NCBI RefSeq assembly: GCF_900169075.1
Contig: NZ_LT827015.1
Location: 2,496,158-2,560,157, forward strand
Direction of reading: 5' to 3'
Source of the DNA: Chryseobacterium phocaeense
GTDB lineage: Bacteria; Bacteroidota; Bacteroidia; Flavobacteriales; Weeksellaceae
Length of the DNA: 64,000 bases
This document shows positions 8,593 through 17,594 of the stretch, piece by piece. The notes under the pieces were generated by a model that saw nothing but the letters and a program-made list of their open reading frames with translations, was not told the DNA's origin and ran no database searches. The first letter of the stretch is position 1; each line of letters opens with the position of its first letter. A program made the translations under genes and the position numbers.

Positions 8593-9492
8593 CTATAATT
8601 TCATAGGAACCGGCTCCACAGAATATCCAAGACTTTTAAATTTTTCTATCAGTCCGCAGGTATAGGAGAAATGCCCCAATCCTACTGCCAGGAAGACATT
8701 GTTCTCTTCAATCAGGTCCGGAAGAATTTCCATCCACTTCCCGTTTCTTTCAGTCACAATAATCTGATCACCTTTACTTAGGCTTTCACAGGATTTATCA
8801 AATATATATTTGTCTTTAAGTTCCAGATAATCATTCTGTATTCCTTTGCATTTTTTGTCATTGGAAGCCATTGCTTTCTCAAATCTGCTCAAAGTTCCCC
8901 TGATGACAGCAGTTCCCGATTTGAATTTTGGTCCTTTTGCCTGATCGAGATAATCCTGCTGCATTTTAGAGGTTTCCAGATACATCAGTTTTTTACCGTT
9001 TTCTTCTCCCATTTTCTGTATGTAGCCGTCCAGCATATACTTATCCGTTCCGTCACATCCGGACTTCCAGATTCTTAACTGCATCATTTTCACAATCTCA
9101 TCCCGACGCAGCTTTTTAAGGTTTATTCCGCTTTTTTTAAAAACGTTCTGCAGCCTGGCATAATCTTCAGCAGATAGTTCGGATTCCAGATCATTGGAGT
9201 CAGGACGGCTGTTGAATTCTTCTATTATCTTGTCTTTTTTAACTTCAGATTCTGTAATCACCAGATCGCTTGCTTTCAAAGAATGATCGATCACCGGATA
9301 TTGATTATAAAAAGTTTCCCCGGCCATATGCATGGTTCCAAAGAAATAAGAAATGTGCTTTCCGTTTTTTGAAGCTACTTTCCAGAGATAAGTTTCCTGT
9401 GAAAAAGTAATAACAGAAAAGAGAATAAACAGAAGCATAAGTATTTTGTTCATTAGATTTTCCATAATTGATTTTGTTTTTTGTTTGATCAA
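8593..9492 (-). CDS. TraB/GumN family secreted protein
   Basis: 299 residues as the longest frame. The Met at residue 14 (start at 9453) gives a clean signal peptide, MNKILMLLFILFSVITFSQ, and is the more likely start. The mature part opens with LWKV and the SYFFGTMHMAGE block, and ends with RNGKWMEILPDLIEENNVFLAVGLGHF, both hallmarks of the TraB/GumN (PF01963) fold, related to Tiki metalloproteases. The invariant GTMH histidine and GLGHF histidine are present, so hydrolase or protease activity is possible but not shown. It is predicted to be periplasmic or secreted. The gene reads toward the small lipoprotein's terminator. Confidence 0.85.
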   Translation of the reverse strand: MIKQKTKSIMENLMNKILMLLFILFSVITFSQETYLWKVASKNGKHISYFFGTMHMAGETFYNQYPVIDHSLKASDLVITESEVKKDKIIEEFNSRPDSNDLESELSAEDYARLQNVFKKSGINLKKLRRDEIVKMMQLRIWKSGCDGTDKYMLDGYIQKMGEENGKKLMYLETSKMQQDYLDQAKGPKFKSGTAVIRGTLSRFEKAMASNDKKCKGIQNDYLELKDKYIFDKSCESLSKGDQIIVTERNGKWMEILPDLIEENNVFLAVGLGHFSYTCGLIEKFKSLGYSVEPVPMKL

Positions 9493-9535
9493 AAATAGAA
9501 ATTCAACAGATTAAAAAATTGTAAAAATGTAAACC

Positions 9536-10357
9536 TCAGAGAAAAAACCAGTTAATACTTTCATCCTGGTACAATGAATCATCTTTAAAAAATTTACCGG
9601 GAGTGAAGTCCGTTAAAGATTTGAAATCTTTAATCAGGTGGGACTGGTCGTAGAAAAGATGGTCATAGCTAAGTTCTGTCAGGCTTATCTTCCTGTCCAT
9701 ACTGTTGATCAGTGTTTCTCTGAACCGCTGGATTTTCCGGAAATCCGAAGGACTTTTGCACAGATGCAGGTCAAAAAGCTTGCTGACCGTCTGTCTGCTT
9801 GTTTTATATTCAGCAGCCAGATCTGTCAGTGATATTTCGGGATCATAGATCATATGATCTGTTAATTTCCCCAAAAAAGGATGATTAAACCCTAACAGTT
9901 TAGATATCCAGTACTCCTCAATCATCTCTATCCTTTTCTCAAAATCCGTTTCATAAAGCATGTTTATCATTGAATCCTGATAATCATCAAAAGGCAGAAA
10001 ACTGTTAAAAAAAGTACCGGTATACTGTTTCAGCGGTTCAGTAAGAAATGCATTCAGGCCTAAAGGTTTAAAATAAAATGTAATTTCGTTGATCTGCCCT
10101 TTCATGGTTATCCTGATCGGCTTTTTATAATGACAGATCAGGCTGGAAACAAATCTCCCGTTTGACGAGCCGATGGCTGTCACACTGTTATGGCCAAATT
10201 CCATCTTTATATTTTCGCAAACGGAAATAATGCTGTAATTATTCGGGAATGTAAGATACCGCATATCCTCTTCACCGGCGCTGCGGGTCAGGAAATAATA
10301 CCCTTCCATATAAGCTGCCAGTACAGGATCCTTTGGTTTAAACAGTTCCAGCTTCAT
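9536..10357 (-). CDS. AraC family transcriptional regulator
   Basis: 273 residues. The N-terminal two thirds form an unassigned sensor-type domain. The last about 100 residues form the paired helix-turn-helix of the AraC/XylS family: ISLTDLAAEYKTSRQTVSKLF and ISLTELSYDHLFYDQSHLIKDFKSLTDFTPGKFF, with the typical TPGKFF ending. It is cytoplasmic (no signal or membrane helix). It is divergent from the small lipoprotein gene at 10512 and upstream of the TraB/GumN gene on the same strand (43-base gap), so either could be a target. Confidence 0.88.
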   Translation of the reverse strand: MKLELFKPKDPVLAAYMEGYYFLTRSAGEEDMRYLTFPNNYSIISVCENIKMEFGHNSVTAIGSSNGRFVSSLICHYKKPIRITMKGQINEITFYFKPLGLNAFLTEPLKQYTGTFFNSFLPFDDYQDSMINMLYETDFEKRIEMIEEYWISKLLGFNHPFLGKLTDHMIYDPEISLTDLAAEYKTSRQTVSKLFDLHLCKSPSDFRKIQRFRETLINSMDRKISLTELSYDHLFYDQSHLIKDFKSLTDFTPGKFFKDDSLYQDESINWFFL

Positions 10358-10473
10358 GTTTCAGAATATTGATCATATCGTTTAATAAGTAGCAAAATAT
10401 CTTTATTTATTACACTAAAAACAAATTTTCGATGAATATATTACACATCATCCCAAAACTCTCAATATTTCGC

Positions 10474-10481
10474 TATATTTG
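10474..10481 (+). promoter_or_regulatory. -7 promoter element of the second small lipoprotein
   Basis: TATATTTG fits TAnnTTTG and lies 30 bases before the ATG at 10512. It overlaps a TTG that could extend the frame upstream, which supports the ATG as the start. Confidence 0.5.
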
Positions 10482-10511
10482 AGTATACTAAACATTAAAA
10501 AATTGACTATT

Positions 10512-10721
10512 ATGAAAAAATTATGGATAGGAGCTGTTCTTGGAATTCTGTTTTTGGGAAGCTGCGCCCAGAACAAAGAGAAAAGAGAAGAGTTCAAGGA
10601 TGACCACAACAAAGAGGCTCTGAGAAATAATATGGGTGATTCTGCGGTAGCCAATTCTGAACCGGCTCCGGCCTCTCCGGACAGTACCAGGGTAAAAACT
10701 GACAGTACTGCCACTAAATAA
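10512..10721 (+). CDS. Small secreted lipoprotein (69 aa), paralog of the 8241 gene
   Basis: 69 residues from the ATG at 10512. The TTG 33 bases upstream lies in the -7 box and is rejected. The signal peptide ends in LGSC (Cys17); the mature part is charged, then Pro/Ser/Thr-rich, ending VKTDSTATK. It shares this tail and overall plan with the 72-residue lipoprotein at 8241 but diverges in the middle. Function is unknown. It is divergent from the AraC regulator and followed by a TCCGCAG/CTGCGGA hairpin. Confidence 0.78.
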   Translation: MKKLWIGAVLGILFLGSCAQNKEKREEFKDDHNKEALRNNMGDSAVANSEPAPASPDSTRVKTDSTATK

Positions 10722-10727
10722 AATAAC

Positions 10728-10754
10728 AAATCCGCAGCATAACTGCGGATTTGC
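10728..10754 (+). terminator. Hairpin after the second small lipoprotein gene
   Basis: Perfect 11-bp arms CAAATCCGCAG / CTGCGGATTTG with a 5-base loop, but only a weak T run follows. The core matches the terminator at 8488-8524. Confidence 0.6.
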
Positions 10755-11234
10755 ACTTAAAAAAACTTGACTGAAAAAAACCGGGCAATCAACCCCGATT
10801 GTATTATTAATACCTTTTCGTTAAAAGGTTATTCCCTCAATAAAAAGATTTCTTGTTTCTTACTGAAACCGTTAATATCCGGGCCGGCCGGCATCACTGC
10901 AAATTCTTCCATCTGCACAGAGAAAAGCATCCGGAAACAGCAATGCCAAATCGACCCTAAAATGTTCTTCATCTGTTTAATGACTAATTAAAAAATTTTC
11001 ATGTCTGACTCGGATATTTTCCAGGTCGGTCTATTTTTTTAGTTTTAAATATCAGATTTGAGCGCTGTTCTGCTTCAGAGGAATGAACAGATTAAAAAAA
11101 TATGAGTGACAATGCAGTAATTTATTCCCCTTAAAGCTGGCGCAAAGATATAGATGCGAATACTTTACGTAAAACAATAGGTTATCAGTTTTCATGAAAA
11201 TGAAAAGACAGAATAGACAAAAAGAGCCTCATTC
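10755..11234. other. Gene-free stretch between convergent genes
   Basis: About 480 bases. A small hairpin, ACCTTTT-CGTT-AAAAGGT, is at 10812-10829. A 74-codon frame (10767-10991) has no recognisable domain and poor composition, so I do not call it. Nothing else was seen. Confidence 0.5.
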
Positions 11235-12908
11235 TTAATTATTTTCGCGAAAATGAATATTTTTTCCGCCCGGGTTTTCGGTGTCAAGGTATTTAATGTA
11301 GGCAGAAGGAGAAAAATCCGTCACCGCTTTAAATACCGTAGCAAATTTACTGTGTGAAGAAAAACCGCATTCATCGGCAAGAATACTGATCTTATATTGT
11401 CTGTACTTTTCATCATTGATTAATTTATCAACAATATAATTTATCCTCAAACGGTTGATGTATGTTTTCACATCGGTGCATTTATGCTGATTGATCACAT
11501 AAGAAAGGTATTTGGTATTGGTATTGAGTTCAGCAGCCAGGAATGACAACGACATATTTTTACTGTTGTACAACTCCCCTTTTTCAAATTCTTCAAGAAG
11601 TTCGAGGAGTTTCGCCTCCGTTTCAGAGGTCATCAGGGAGTCATTTCTTTTTTTATCATGCCCTCCAATTCTGTCATCCACTTCTTCCACCGAAATATTT
11701 GAAAAATCAGAATCTTCTCTTTTTAAGGGTGTAGGCTCACTTCTGTTACTGAGCATCTGCAGCTGTGTCCTGATAATATTCCTGAGCTTTGAACGCTGCT
11801 TCTTCTGCTTTGTTTTAAAGAAGATAACTATACCGATCAGGGTGGTCAGCAATACAATAATAGCGGCATTTTTTACAATACTGATCTGTTTGCTTTTCGT
11901 ACTGCGCTTTGCCGGGCTTTCCGGACTTTTAAGGGCAAACTCACGATTTCTTGCGACAAGACTGTCATAAGCCCGTACGTATTTTACAGCATAAAGAGAC
12001 GCTTTGGCATCGTCACCTGTTCCTTCATAATAATCATTAATATTGGAATAAACCGCTTTTTTCAGCTTCAGGCTTTTGGAGCTGTCTGCTATATCTTCAG
12101 CTTTTTTCAGGTATATTTCTGCATCTTTCCAGTTTTTCTGCCTGAGACGGATACCGCCAATCCCGTTATACACCAAACCCAGAACACAACATTGGTTGTT
12201 CAGAAGGGATTCTGCTTTCCGGTAATAGTTCTCGGAAAGTGTATAATCTTTAAGCTTGAAATAAATATCCCCGAGAATCTGGTAAGAAGCAGCAACAAGT
12301 CTTTCGTTATCTTCCTCAGCATCTTGCCCGAAAGCGTTTAATGACCGTTCAATATACTGCACTGCATCTGAGTAGCTGCCCTGCTCCATTTCATAGTAAG
12401 CCATTTCCTGATTCAAAAGGCCAAGCACTTCGCCCCTCTTCTGAACATTGTTGATCCGTTTTGCCCCTTCCATTCCCTGAAGAATATATTTCCTGGACCT
12501 TTCATGAAGTCCTACAAGACGGTATTCTTTAGCCAGGAATCGGTTAACCCTGGAAAGCCATTCGGCATCATCAATCTGTTTTAGCAGAGAATGTGCATTT
12601 TCGCCGTAACAAATGGATTTTTTAAACGCGCCGGCAGAATGGTAAAGTTCCGCAGAAAGCAAAAGGCTTTTTACTTTGTCCAAAGGTTTCTGGGCAGCCA
12701 TATAAAGAGAATCAGCTGTCTTCAGAGATTTAGGGATATCTTTTGAGGCCACCTGAACGGCTGTTCCTTCGCAGATCTGGTCAAACCCGTTTTTTTTCTG
12801 AGCCCACAGAGGAATGGCAGCAGTGAACAAAAACAACAACGTAAAAAGACTCCTGGATATAAAAAAATAAATTATTATCTGGGTTTTATAATAATTTATC
12901 ATTTTCAT
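11235..12908 (-). CDS. Membrane-bound TPR regulator with AraC-type DNA-binding domain
   Basis: 557 residues. A signal peptide or N-terminal anchor (about residues 15-36, ending LWAQ) precedes a periplasmic region of tetratricopeptide-like helical repeats (about 60-310; for example SYQILGDIYFKLKDYTLSENYYRKAESLL). One membrane helix follows (about residues 345-365, NAAIIVLLTTLIGIVIFF), then a basic linker and a C-terminal AraC-type helix-turn-helix (MSLSFLAAELNTNTKYLSYV ... SILADECGFSSHSKFATVFK). This design couples an outside signal directly to transcription without a kinase. The ligand and target genes are unknown. It stands alone, divergent from the thioredoxin-like gene at 13151. Confidence 0.88.
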   Translation of the reverse strand: MKMINYYKTQIIIYFFISRSLFTLLFLFTAAIPLWAQKKNGFDQICEGTAVQVASKDIPKSLKTADSLYMAAQKPLDKVKSLLLSAELYHSAGAFKKSICYGENAHSLLKQIDDAEWLSRVNRFLAKEYRLVGLHERSRKYILQGMEGAKRINNVQKRGEVLGLLNQEMAYYEMEQGSYSDAVQYIERSLNAFGQDAEEDNERLVAASYQILGDIYFKLKDYTLSENYYRKAESLLNNQCCVLGLVYNGIGGIRLRQKNWKDAEIYLKKAEDIADSSKSLKLKKAVYSNINDYYEGTGDDAKASLYAVKYVRAYDSLVARNREFALKSPESPAKRSTKSKQISIVKNAAIIVLLTTLIGIVIFFKTKQKKQRSKLRNIIRTQLQMLSNRSEPTPLKREDSDFSNISVEEVDDRIGGHDKKRNDSLMTSETEAKLLELLEEFEKGELYNSKNMSLSFLAAELNTNTKYLSYVINQHKCTDVKTYINRLRINYIVDKLINDEKYRQYKISILADECGFSSHSKFATVFKAVTDFSPSAYIKYLDTENPGGKNIHFRENN

Positions 12909-13123
12909 GGGTAGTCTTTTTGTTTTTTACAAAGCTACTAATATTTTATTTTTTATTAAAATATTCTTTAATTATTTAATTTTTTTAACTATAAATGGAA
13001 AAATAATTTATTTTAATCATATAACATCCATAATTATCACATTAAATAGATTTATTATTTATTAAAAATAAAATATCCGCAACTATTTTCTGTTTACTTC
13101 TACCTATATGTTAACATAATTAT

Positions 13124-13131
13124 TACATTTG
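13124..13131 (+). promoter_or_regulatory. -7 promoter element of the thioredoxin-like gene
   Basis: TACATTTG fits TAnnTTTG and lies 19 bases before the ATG at 13151, implying a very short leader. No clear -33 element is at the right spacing. Confidence 0.55.
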
Positions 13132-13150
13132 TAACCTAGTAAAAAGTTTT

Positions 13151-14311
13151 ATGAAAAAATTAGCAATATTTTCTTCCGTTTTTATAGGAATACTTGCCTT
13201 TGCGCAGGGAATTAAATTTGAAGACAGCAATTTCTCAGCTGTCCTCGCCAAAGCAAAAAAAGAGAACAAACTGGTCTTTGTAGATGCCTATGCATCATGG
13301 TGCGGGCCTTGTAAGTTAATGGTAAAAAATATTTTCCCGCTTCAAAGCGTAGGAGACTTCTACAACTCGCATTTCGTAAATGCCAAAATAGATATGGAGA
13401 AAGGAGAAGGAATAGGTCTTGCCAAAAAATATAACGTTAAAGTATTCCCAACCTACCTTTTCATTAACGGTGACGGTGAAGAAGTGCACAGGACCTTAGG
13501 CTACGTGGAGGAAAAAGATTTCATCCAGTTTGCAAAGGATGCTGAAGACCCAAGCAAAAGACTCACTTCATTAAAGAAAAAATTTGAAGGCGGAGAAAAA
13601 GATCCTGAGTTTCTGAAAAACCTGGCAACGCTTACCATGTATAATGATTCTGAATTTGCAGGTAAAGTACTAGACCGTTATTTCCAGCAGAAAACCACTA
13701 TGGATCAGGAAGATATACAATTGCTTCTTACTGCAACCCAGAGTACGGAAGGCCCCCTCTATAAAATATTCCAGACCAGGAAAACTGAAATTGTAACAAT
13801 TTTCCCGGAAGACAGATATGCAAAATTTGATAAAAATGTAAAGATAAATACAGTTATTAAAAAATCTTATAATGCAGATACAAAATCATGGAATGACAGC
13901 TATTACCTGACAGAGTCTCAAAAATTCCTTACTAAAGAAGAATCTGAAAAGATTTTAAAAAGAGCAAAAGCCAGCAGAGCACTGAAAGATAAGGATATTC
14001 CAACCTATGAGAAACTGATGCTTGAAATGTATAAGGATTATTCTGCTGCAAGTTCTGAAGAACTGAACTCTATAGCATGGAATTTCTTTGAAAATGTAAG
14101 CAATAAATCTTCTCTTGAAAAAGCAGTAGCCTGGGCTCAGGAATCTGTAAAGAAAAGTGAAAACTACGCCAACACAGACACACTTGCCAACCTTTACAAT
14201 AAGATAGGAGATAAAAAGAATGCAAAGATCTGGGCTGAGAAATCTGTTCAGCTGGCTAAAACTGAAGGACAGGATTCTACGGATACCGAAAAACTGCTGA
14301 AAAGCCTTTAA
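13151..14311 (+). CDS. Secreted thioredoxin-fold protein with C-terminal helical domain
   Basis: 386 residues. A signal peptide (MKKLAIFSSVFIGILAFAQ) is followed by a thioredoxin domain (residues 20 to about 135) with the intact redox motif WCGPC at 50-54 and the cis-proline in VKVFPTYLF. The remaining 250 residues are helical, with a terminal TPR-like stretch (AVAWAQESVKKSENYANTDTLANLYNKIGDKKNAKIWAEKSVQLA). It is probably a periplasmic disulfide oxidoreductase; the partner is not evident from the neighbours. It ends in a very strong bidirectional terminator. Confidence 0.88.
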   Translation: MKKLAIFSSVFIGILAFAQGIKFEDSNFSAVLAKAKKENKLVFVDAYASWCGPCKLMVKNIFPLQSVGDFYNSHFVNAKIDMEKGEGIGLAKKYNVKVFPTYLFINGDGEEVHRTLGYVEEKDFIQFAKDAEDPSKRLTSLKKKFEGGEKDPEFLKNLATLTMYNDSEFAGKVLDRYFQQKTTMDQEDIQLLLTATQSTEGPLYKIFQTRKTEIVTIFPEDRYAKFDKNVKINTVIKKSYNADTKSWNDSYYLTESQKFLTKEESEKILKRAKASRALKDKDIPTYEKLMLEMYKDYSAASSEELNSIAWNFFENVSNKSSLEKAVAWAQESVKKSENYANTDTLANLYNKIGDKKNAKIWAEKSVQLAKTEGQDSTDTEKLLKSL

Positions 14312-14325
14312 TCGATCTATAAAAT

Positions 14326-14364
14326 AAAAAGACTCCGGCGGGCTTTGCCCGCCGGAGTCTTTTT
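14326..14364. terminator. Strong bidirectional terminator between convergent genes
   Basis: An 18-bp perfect stem (AAAAAGACTCCGGCGGGC and its complement) with a 3-base loop, A-run upstream and T-run downstream. It serves the thioredoxin-like gene on the plus strand and the gene at 14408 on the minus strand. Confidence 0.92.
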
Positions 14365-14407
14365 ATTTAAGTGAAAAGTATTTGAGATTCTGTAATAGCC
14401 GGGGTTA

Positions 14408-15106
14408 TCAGTTATTATAAACCAACACCTGCATTTTTGTGAGCATGGCTTCGGTATCACCGTTGTATCCCACATACGCTGAAGGAAGAAAGTTTACCGT
14501 AGCATTTCCGCTCCATGCACTGTATTGTACTTTAAAGGTATACGTTCCGGCAGGTAAACTAACTGATTTTAGAAATGTTACCGGCACCGGCATGCTTGAT
14601 AAGGTTGTAGGGGTTCCCGGAAAATTTCCTGCCTTGGAAGCAAAGGCGGAAGATATTTTAACGCCGTTTTGCTGTAAAGAAAATACGCCCTGTGTAGAAT
14701 TTCCATCTGCTAAAGTCACAAATCCCAGAATAGTAAATAAAAATGTCTGGCTCATTCCGGCAGGTACCGTTAGAATCAGAGTTACTCCGGGAACATCGGC
14801 TGTTGTACCTTGAGCAACAGTTGCTGCTGTTGTACCCTGTACGTAATGTGCGGCAGCGATGGTTCCGCTTACTGTATTAAGTGTTTTCCAGTTGGGAGCA
14901 ACCCCCGGACCGTTTGAGCTAAGAACCTGTCCGGAAGTACCGGCACTTCCTGTAGTGGAAGTTGTGCCTCCCACATTAATTTCATTTACGACCTGTAAAG
15001 AGCCGTTAACGTGTAGATTTTTTTGTGGAGTTGGAGTACCAACACCTACTTGCGCATTGAAGACTAAGGGAAAAATCAAAGCAGCAAAGAATAAATTAGT
15101 TTTCAT
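14408..15106 (-). CDS. Secreted protein of the QVGVGTPTPQKNLHVNG type
   Basis: 232 residues. A signal peptide (MKTNLFFAALIFPLVFNA) leads into QVGVGTPTPQKNLHVNGSLQV, an N-terminal module common in secreted and surface proteins of flavobacteria and similar to phage-fibre head segments. A Gly/Ser/Thr-rich linker (residues 45-65, repeated GTTS/GTSG) follows, then a beta-rich domain of about 150 residues with LPAGTYTFKVQYSAWSGNATVNFLPSAYV, which looks like a jelly-roll or C1q-like fold. No T9SS sorting tail is visible. Function is unknown. Confidence 0.7.
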   Translation of the reverse strand: MKTNLFFAALIFPLVFNAQVGVGTPTPQKNLHVNGSLQVVNEINVGGTTSTTGSAGTSGQVLSSNGPGVAPNWKTLNTVSGTIAAAHYVQGTTAATVAQGTTADVPGVTLILTVPAGMSQTFLFTILGFVTLADGNSTQGVFSLQQNGVKISSAFASKAGNFPGTPTTLSSMPVPVTFLKSVSLPAGTYTFKVQYSAWSGNATVNFLPSAYVGYNGDTEAMLTKMQVLVYNN

Positions 15107-15290
15107 TGTGCTTAAATTTAAAGTTAATATGTTTTACTATAAAATTACATCATTTCAGCAACATATATTGAAGAAAATTAATCAATATTAAATAATCAAT
15201 TATTTTTTTTCAAAATTAAAACAATAACTTTAAATAAAAAATCGATATATGTCGATAATAACTCTACTTTTTCAAACAAATTTTTGAACA

Positions 15291-15332
15291 AAAAAGAGGC
15301 TGTCTAAAAAATAGCCAGCCCCTCTTATTTAT
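15291..15332 (-). terminator. Terminator after fabH
   Basis: Read on the minus strand, the hairpin pairs AAGAGGGGCTG with CAGCCTCTT (one bulged base), followed by a T run. It lies 14 bases past the fabH stop. Confidence 0.7.
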
Positions 15333-15345
15333 TTAAAGTTTAAAA

Positions 15346-16368
15346 TTAATATTCAAACAAGACACTTCCCCATGTAAATCCGCTTCCAAAAGCTGAAAGC
15401 AATACCAGATCCCCTCTTTTGATCTTTCCTTCCTCAATGGCTTCACTTAAAGCAATAGGAATAGAAGCTGCCGTAGTATTTCCGTATTTCTGGATGTTAT
15501 TGTGGATTTTTTCATCCGGCAGTCCGAATTTCTGCTGAACAAACTGCGCAATTCTGAGATTCGCCTGATGAGGAATGAACATATCAAGGTCTTCAATTGT
15601 TTTCCCTGCTTTATCCAGTGCTTCCTGCATCGTTTCCGGGAATCTTGTCACCGCATGCTTGAACACGAAGTTTCCGTTCATTATCGGATACACCTCTTTA
15701 TTGGTAACGTTTTCCGGTTCTTTTCTCATTCTGTCGCTCCATCCGTATTTAGAACCCGGGAACTGGGTGCACAGTTCGTCTGCATATTTCCCTTCAGAAT
15801 GCATATTAACCGCCAGAATATCCCCTGCATTTTCATCTTCTGTAGCTGAAAGCACGATGGCTCCTGCCCCATCTCCGAAAATCACGGAAACGCCCCGCCC
15901 TTCATCGGAAAAATCCAGTCCGAAAGAATGAATCTCCGCTCCTACCACCAGTATATTTTTATAAGTACCTGATTTGATAAAGGCATTGGCAACACTCACC
16001 GCATACACAAACCCTGAACACTGGTTTCTCACATCCAGAGCGCCAATAGTGTCACAACCCAGCATATCCTGGAGCAAAACACCACAACCAGGAAAATAAT
16101 AATCCGGAGACAGGGTCGCAAAAACTATATAATCAATATCCTTAGCGGTAAGCCCGGCTTTCTCTAAAGCTTTTTCAGAAGCTTTGAATCCTAAATATGC
16201 TGTGGTTTCCTGAGAATCATTCCTGTTTTGTCTGTGTCTTCTTTCTTTGATGCCTGTTCTTTCAGTGATCCATTCATCATTCGTGGTCATTAGTTTAGCT
16301 AAATCATCATTCGTAACAACATTGTCTGGAACATAAAATCCGATCCCTTTTATTGTACTTTTAATCAT
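15346..16368 (-). CDS. fabH: Beta-ketoacyl-ACP synthase III
   Basis: 340 residues, usual length for KAS III, which condenses acyl-CoA with malonyl-ACP to start fatty-acid synthesis. The Cys-His-Asn triad is intact: Cys117 in DVRNQCSGFVYA, His in FIPHQANLRIAQ (about 268) and Asn in KYGNTTAASIP (about 298). The C-terminal GSGFTWGSVLFEY is characteristic. It is cytoplasmic. It has its own promoter (16388-16422) and terminator and is divergent from the CorA gene. rpmF and plsX, which often accompany fabH, are not in this window, so this may be a stand-alone copy. Confidence 0.95.
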   Translation of the reverse strand: MIKSTIKGIGFYVPDNVVTNDDLAKLMTTNDEWITERTGIKERRHRQNRNDSQETTAYLGFKASEKALEKAGLTAKDIDYIVFATLSPDYYFPGCGVLLQDMLGCDTIGALDVRNQCSGFVYAVSVANAFIKSGTYKNILVVGAEIHSFGLDFSDEGRGVSVIFGDGAGAIVLSATEDENAGDILAVNMHSEGKYADELCTQFPGSKYGWSDRMRKEPENVTNKEVYPIMNGNFVFKHAVTRFPETMQEALDKAGKTIEDLDMFIPHQANLRIAQFVQQKFGLPDEKIHNNIQKYGNTTAASIPIALSEAIEEGKIKRGDLVLLSAFGSGFTWGSVLFEY

Positions 16369-16387
16369 ATAGTTTTTTTAATTTTGG

Positions 16388-16422
16388 CAAAGATAAAATT
16401 ATTTAAAACATAGTTTTTCAAA
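16388..16422 (-). promoter_or_regulatory. fabH promoter (-33 TTTG, -7 TATCTTTG)
   Basis: On the minus strand, TTTG (plus-strand 16419-16422) and TATCTTTG (16388-16395) are 23 bases apart, within the Bacteroidota TTG-N17-23-TAnnTTTG pattern. The expected transcription start is about 15 bases before the fabH ATG. Confidence 0.7.
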
Positions 16423-16441
16423 ATATTAGTATTTTTATCAT

Positions 16442-17341
16442 ATGCCAATCGACACGTTATACAGAGATTCCCAGTGTGAATGGGTAGATGTAGAGGCTCC
16501 CACAGCGGAAGACCTGAAATTTCTTCACGAAAGATACGAGATCAACAATCTTCTCCTTGAAGATACAACGGATCCTAACCACCTTCCGAAATATGAAGAA
16601 GATGGCAATGTAAAATTTTTCCTGCTCCGTGAAAGTACAGAACTGGAAAGAAAGAACCTCAACACCATCAGTGACATCAGCACCAAGATTGGAATCTTTC
16701 TTCTCGAAAATACCATCATCACGATCCACAGGATGAAGACCAAAAGTATCTCGGAGACTAAAAAAGAGCTTTCTTCCATGCAGACTGAAGTGCCTTCTTC
16801 AAAAATTGCCTTAATGATTGCCCTGCTGGTTATGAAAAGCTTTGATGATGAATCTATAAGCCTTCTGGAAACAATGGATAATATTGAAAACGAGATTTTC
16901 CTTAAAAATACAAATCACACCAATCAGATCAGAAGATTATATAAGCTGAAAAGAAAATCAGGGCTGAACTCCCGGGTACTAACGATTTCTACGGATGCTG
17001 TTGACAAATTCAAGCTGTTGAATCTCCAGGATTCCGAAATTGTCGATCTAAAAGATAAGCATAAGGACGTGGTAGCGGATTTTGATCATTTAAACATCCA
17101 GATTACCAACCTTATTTCTATGTTCCTGGCACTTTCAGACCAGAAGGCCAATCAGGTCATGAAAGTTTTGGCTATATATTCCGTGTATTTTTTACCGATC
17201 ACCTTTATTGCCGGTGTTTACGGAATGAATTTCGACAATATGCCGGAGCTTCACCATAAGAACGGGTATTTTATTACGTTGGGATTGATGGCTTTGGTGG
17301 TGATCTGTACATTTATTTATGCAAGGCGTAAACAGTGGTAA
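16442..17341 (+). CDS. corA: CorA-type divalent metal ion transporter
   Basis: 299 residues. A soluble N-terminal funnel domain of about 235 residues precedes two membrane helices at the C-terminus. The signature YGMN (GMN at about 261-263) lies at the end of the first helix, followed by the periplasmic loop FDNMPELHHKNGY and the second helix with a basic RRKQW end. The family moves Mg2+ (also Co2+ and Ni2+) as a pentamer in the inner membrane. The protein is at the short end of the family. It is divergent from fabH. Confidence 0.93.
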   Translation: MPIDTLYRDSQCEWVDVEAPTAEDLKFLHERYEINNLLLEDTTDPNHLPKYEEDGNVKFFLLRESTELERKNLNTISDISTKIGIFLLENTIITIHRMKTKSISETKKELSSMQTEVPSSKIALMIALLVMKSFDDESISLLETMDNIENEIFLKNTNHTNQIRRLYKLKRKSGLNSRVLTISTDAVDKFKLLNLQDSEIVDLKDKHKDVVADFDHLNIQITNLISMFLALSDQKANQVMKVLAIYSVYFLPITFIAGVYGMNFDNMPELHHKNGYFITLGLMALVVICTFIYARRKQW

Positions 17342-17410
17342 AAAAGGGAAAAATCCTGAAACTGTAATAGGGATTTGTTGCTAACTTTAAACAGTCGTAA
17401 TCCATATTGT

Positions 17411-17566
17411 GTTGGTTAGCGCAAAGGCGCTAAGTTTTATGATGATGAACTGTTTTTAAGGCGCAAGGATTTTATCTGCGATAAAACTGAATACTGTTGA
17501 TTTTCTTGGGCCTTACAACATAAAACATTTTTAAACTCATTTCGTCTTTGCGTTAACCAGCAACCC
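17411..17566. repeat. Intergenic element with GGTTAGCGCAAAG / CTTTGCGTTAACC ends
   Basis: The ends GGTTAGCGCAAAG (17414-17426) and CTTTGCGTTAACC (17546-17558) are inverted repeats (12 of 13). Between them lie degenerate GCGCAAGGATTTTATCTGCGA-like words. It has no coding frame and fills the CorA-patatin gap. The element at about 3780-3930 looks related. Confidence 0.65.
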
Positions 17567-17594
17567 AGATAAAAAAACAAATACCAAACCATCC

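Noticed and set aside
10767..10991. 74-codon frame between the small lipoprotein and the TPR-AraC gene
   Set aside because: No domain, odd composition, no promoter or ribosome-site context, and it overlaps hairpin-bearing intergenic DNA.
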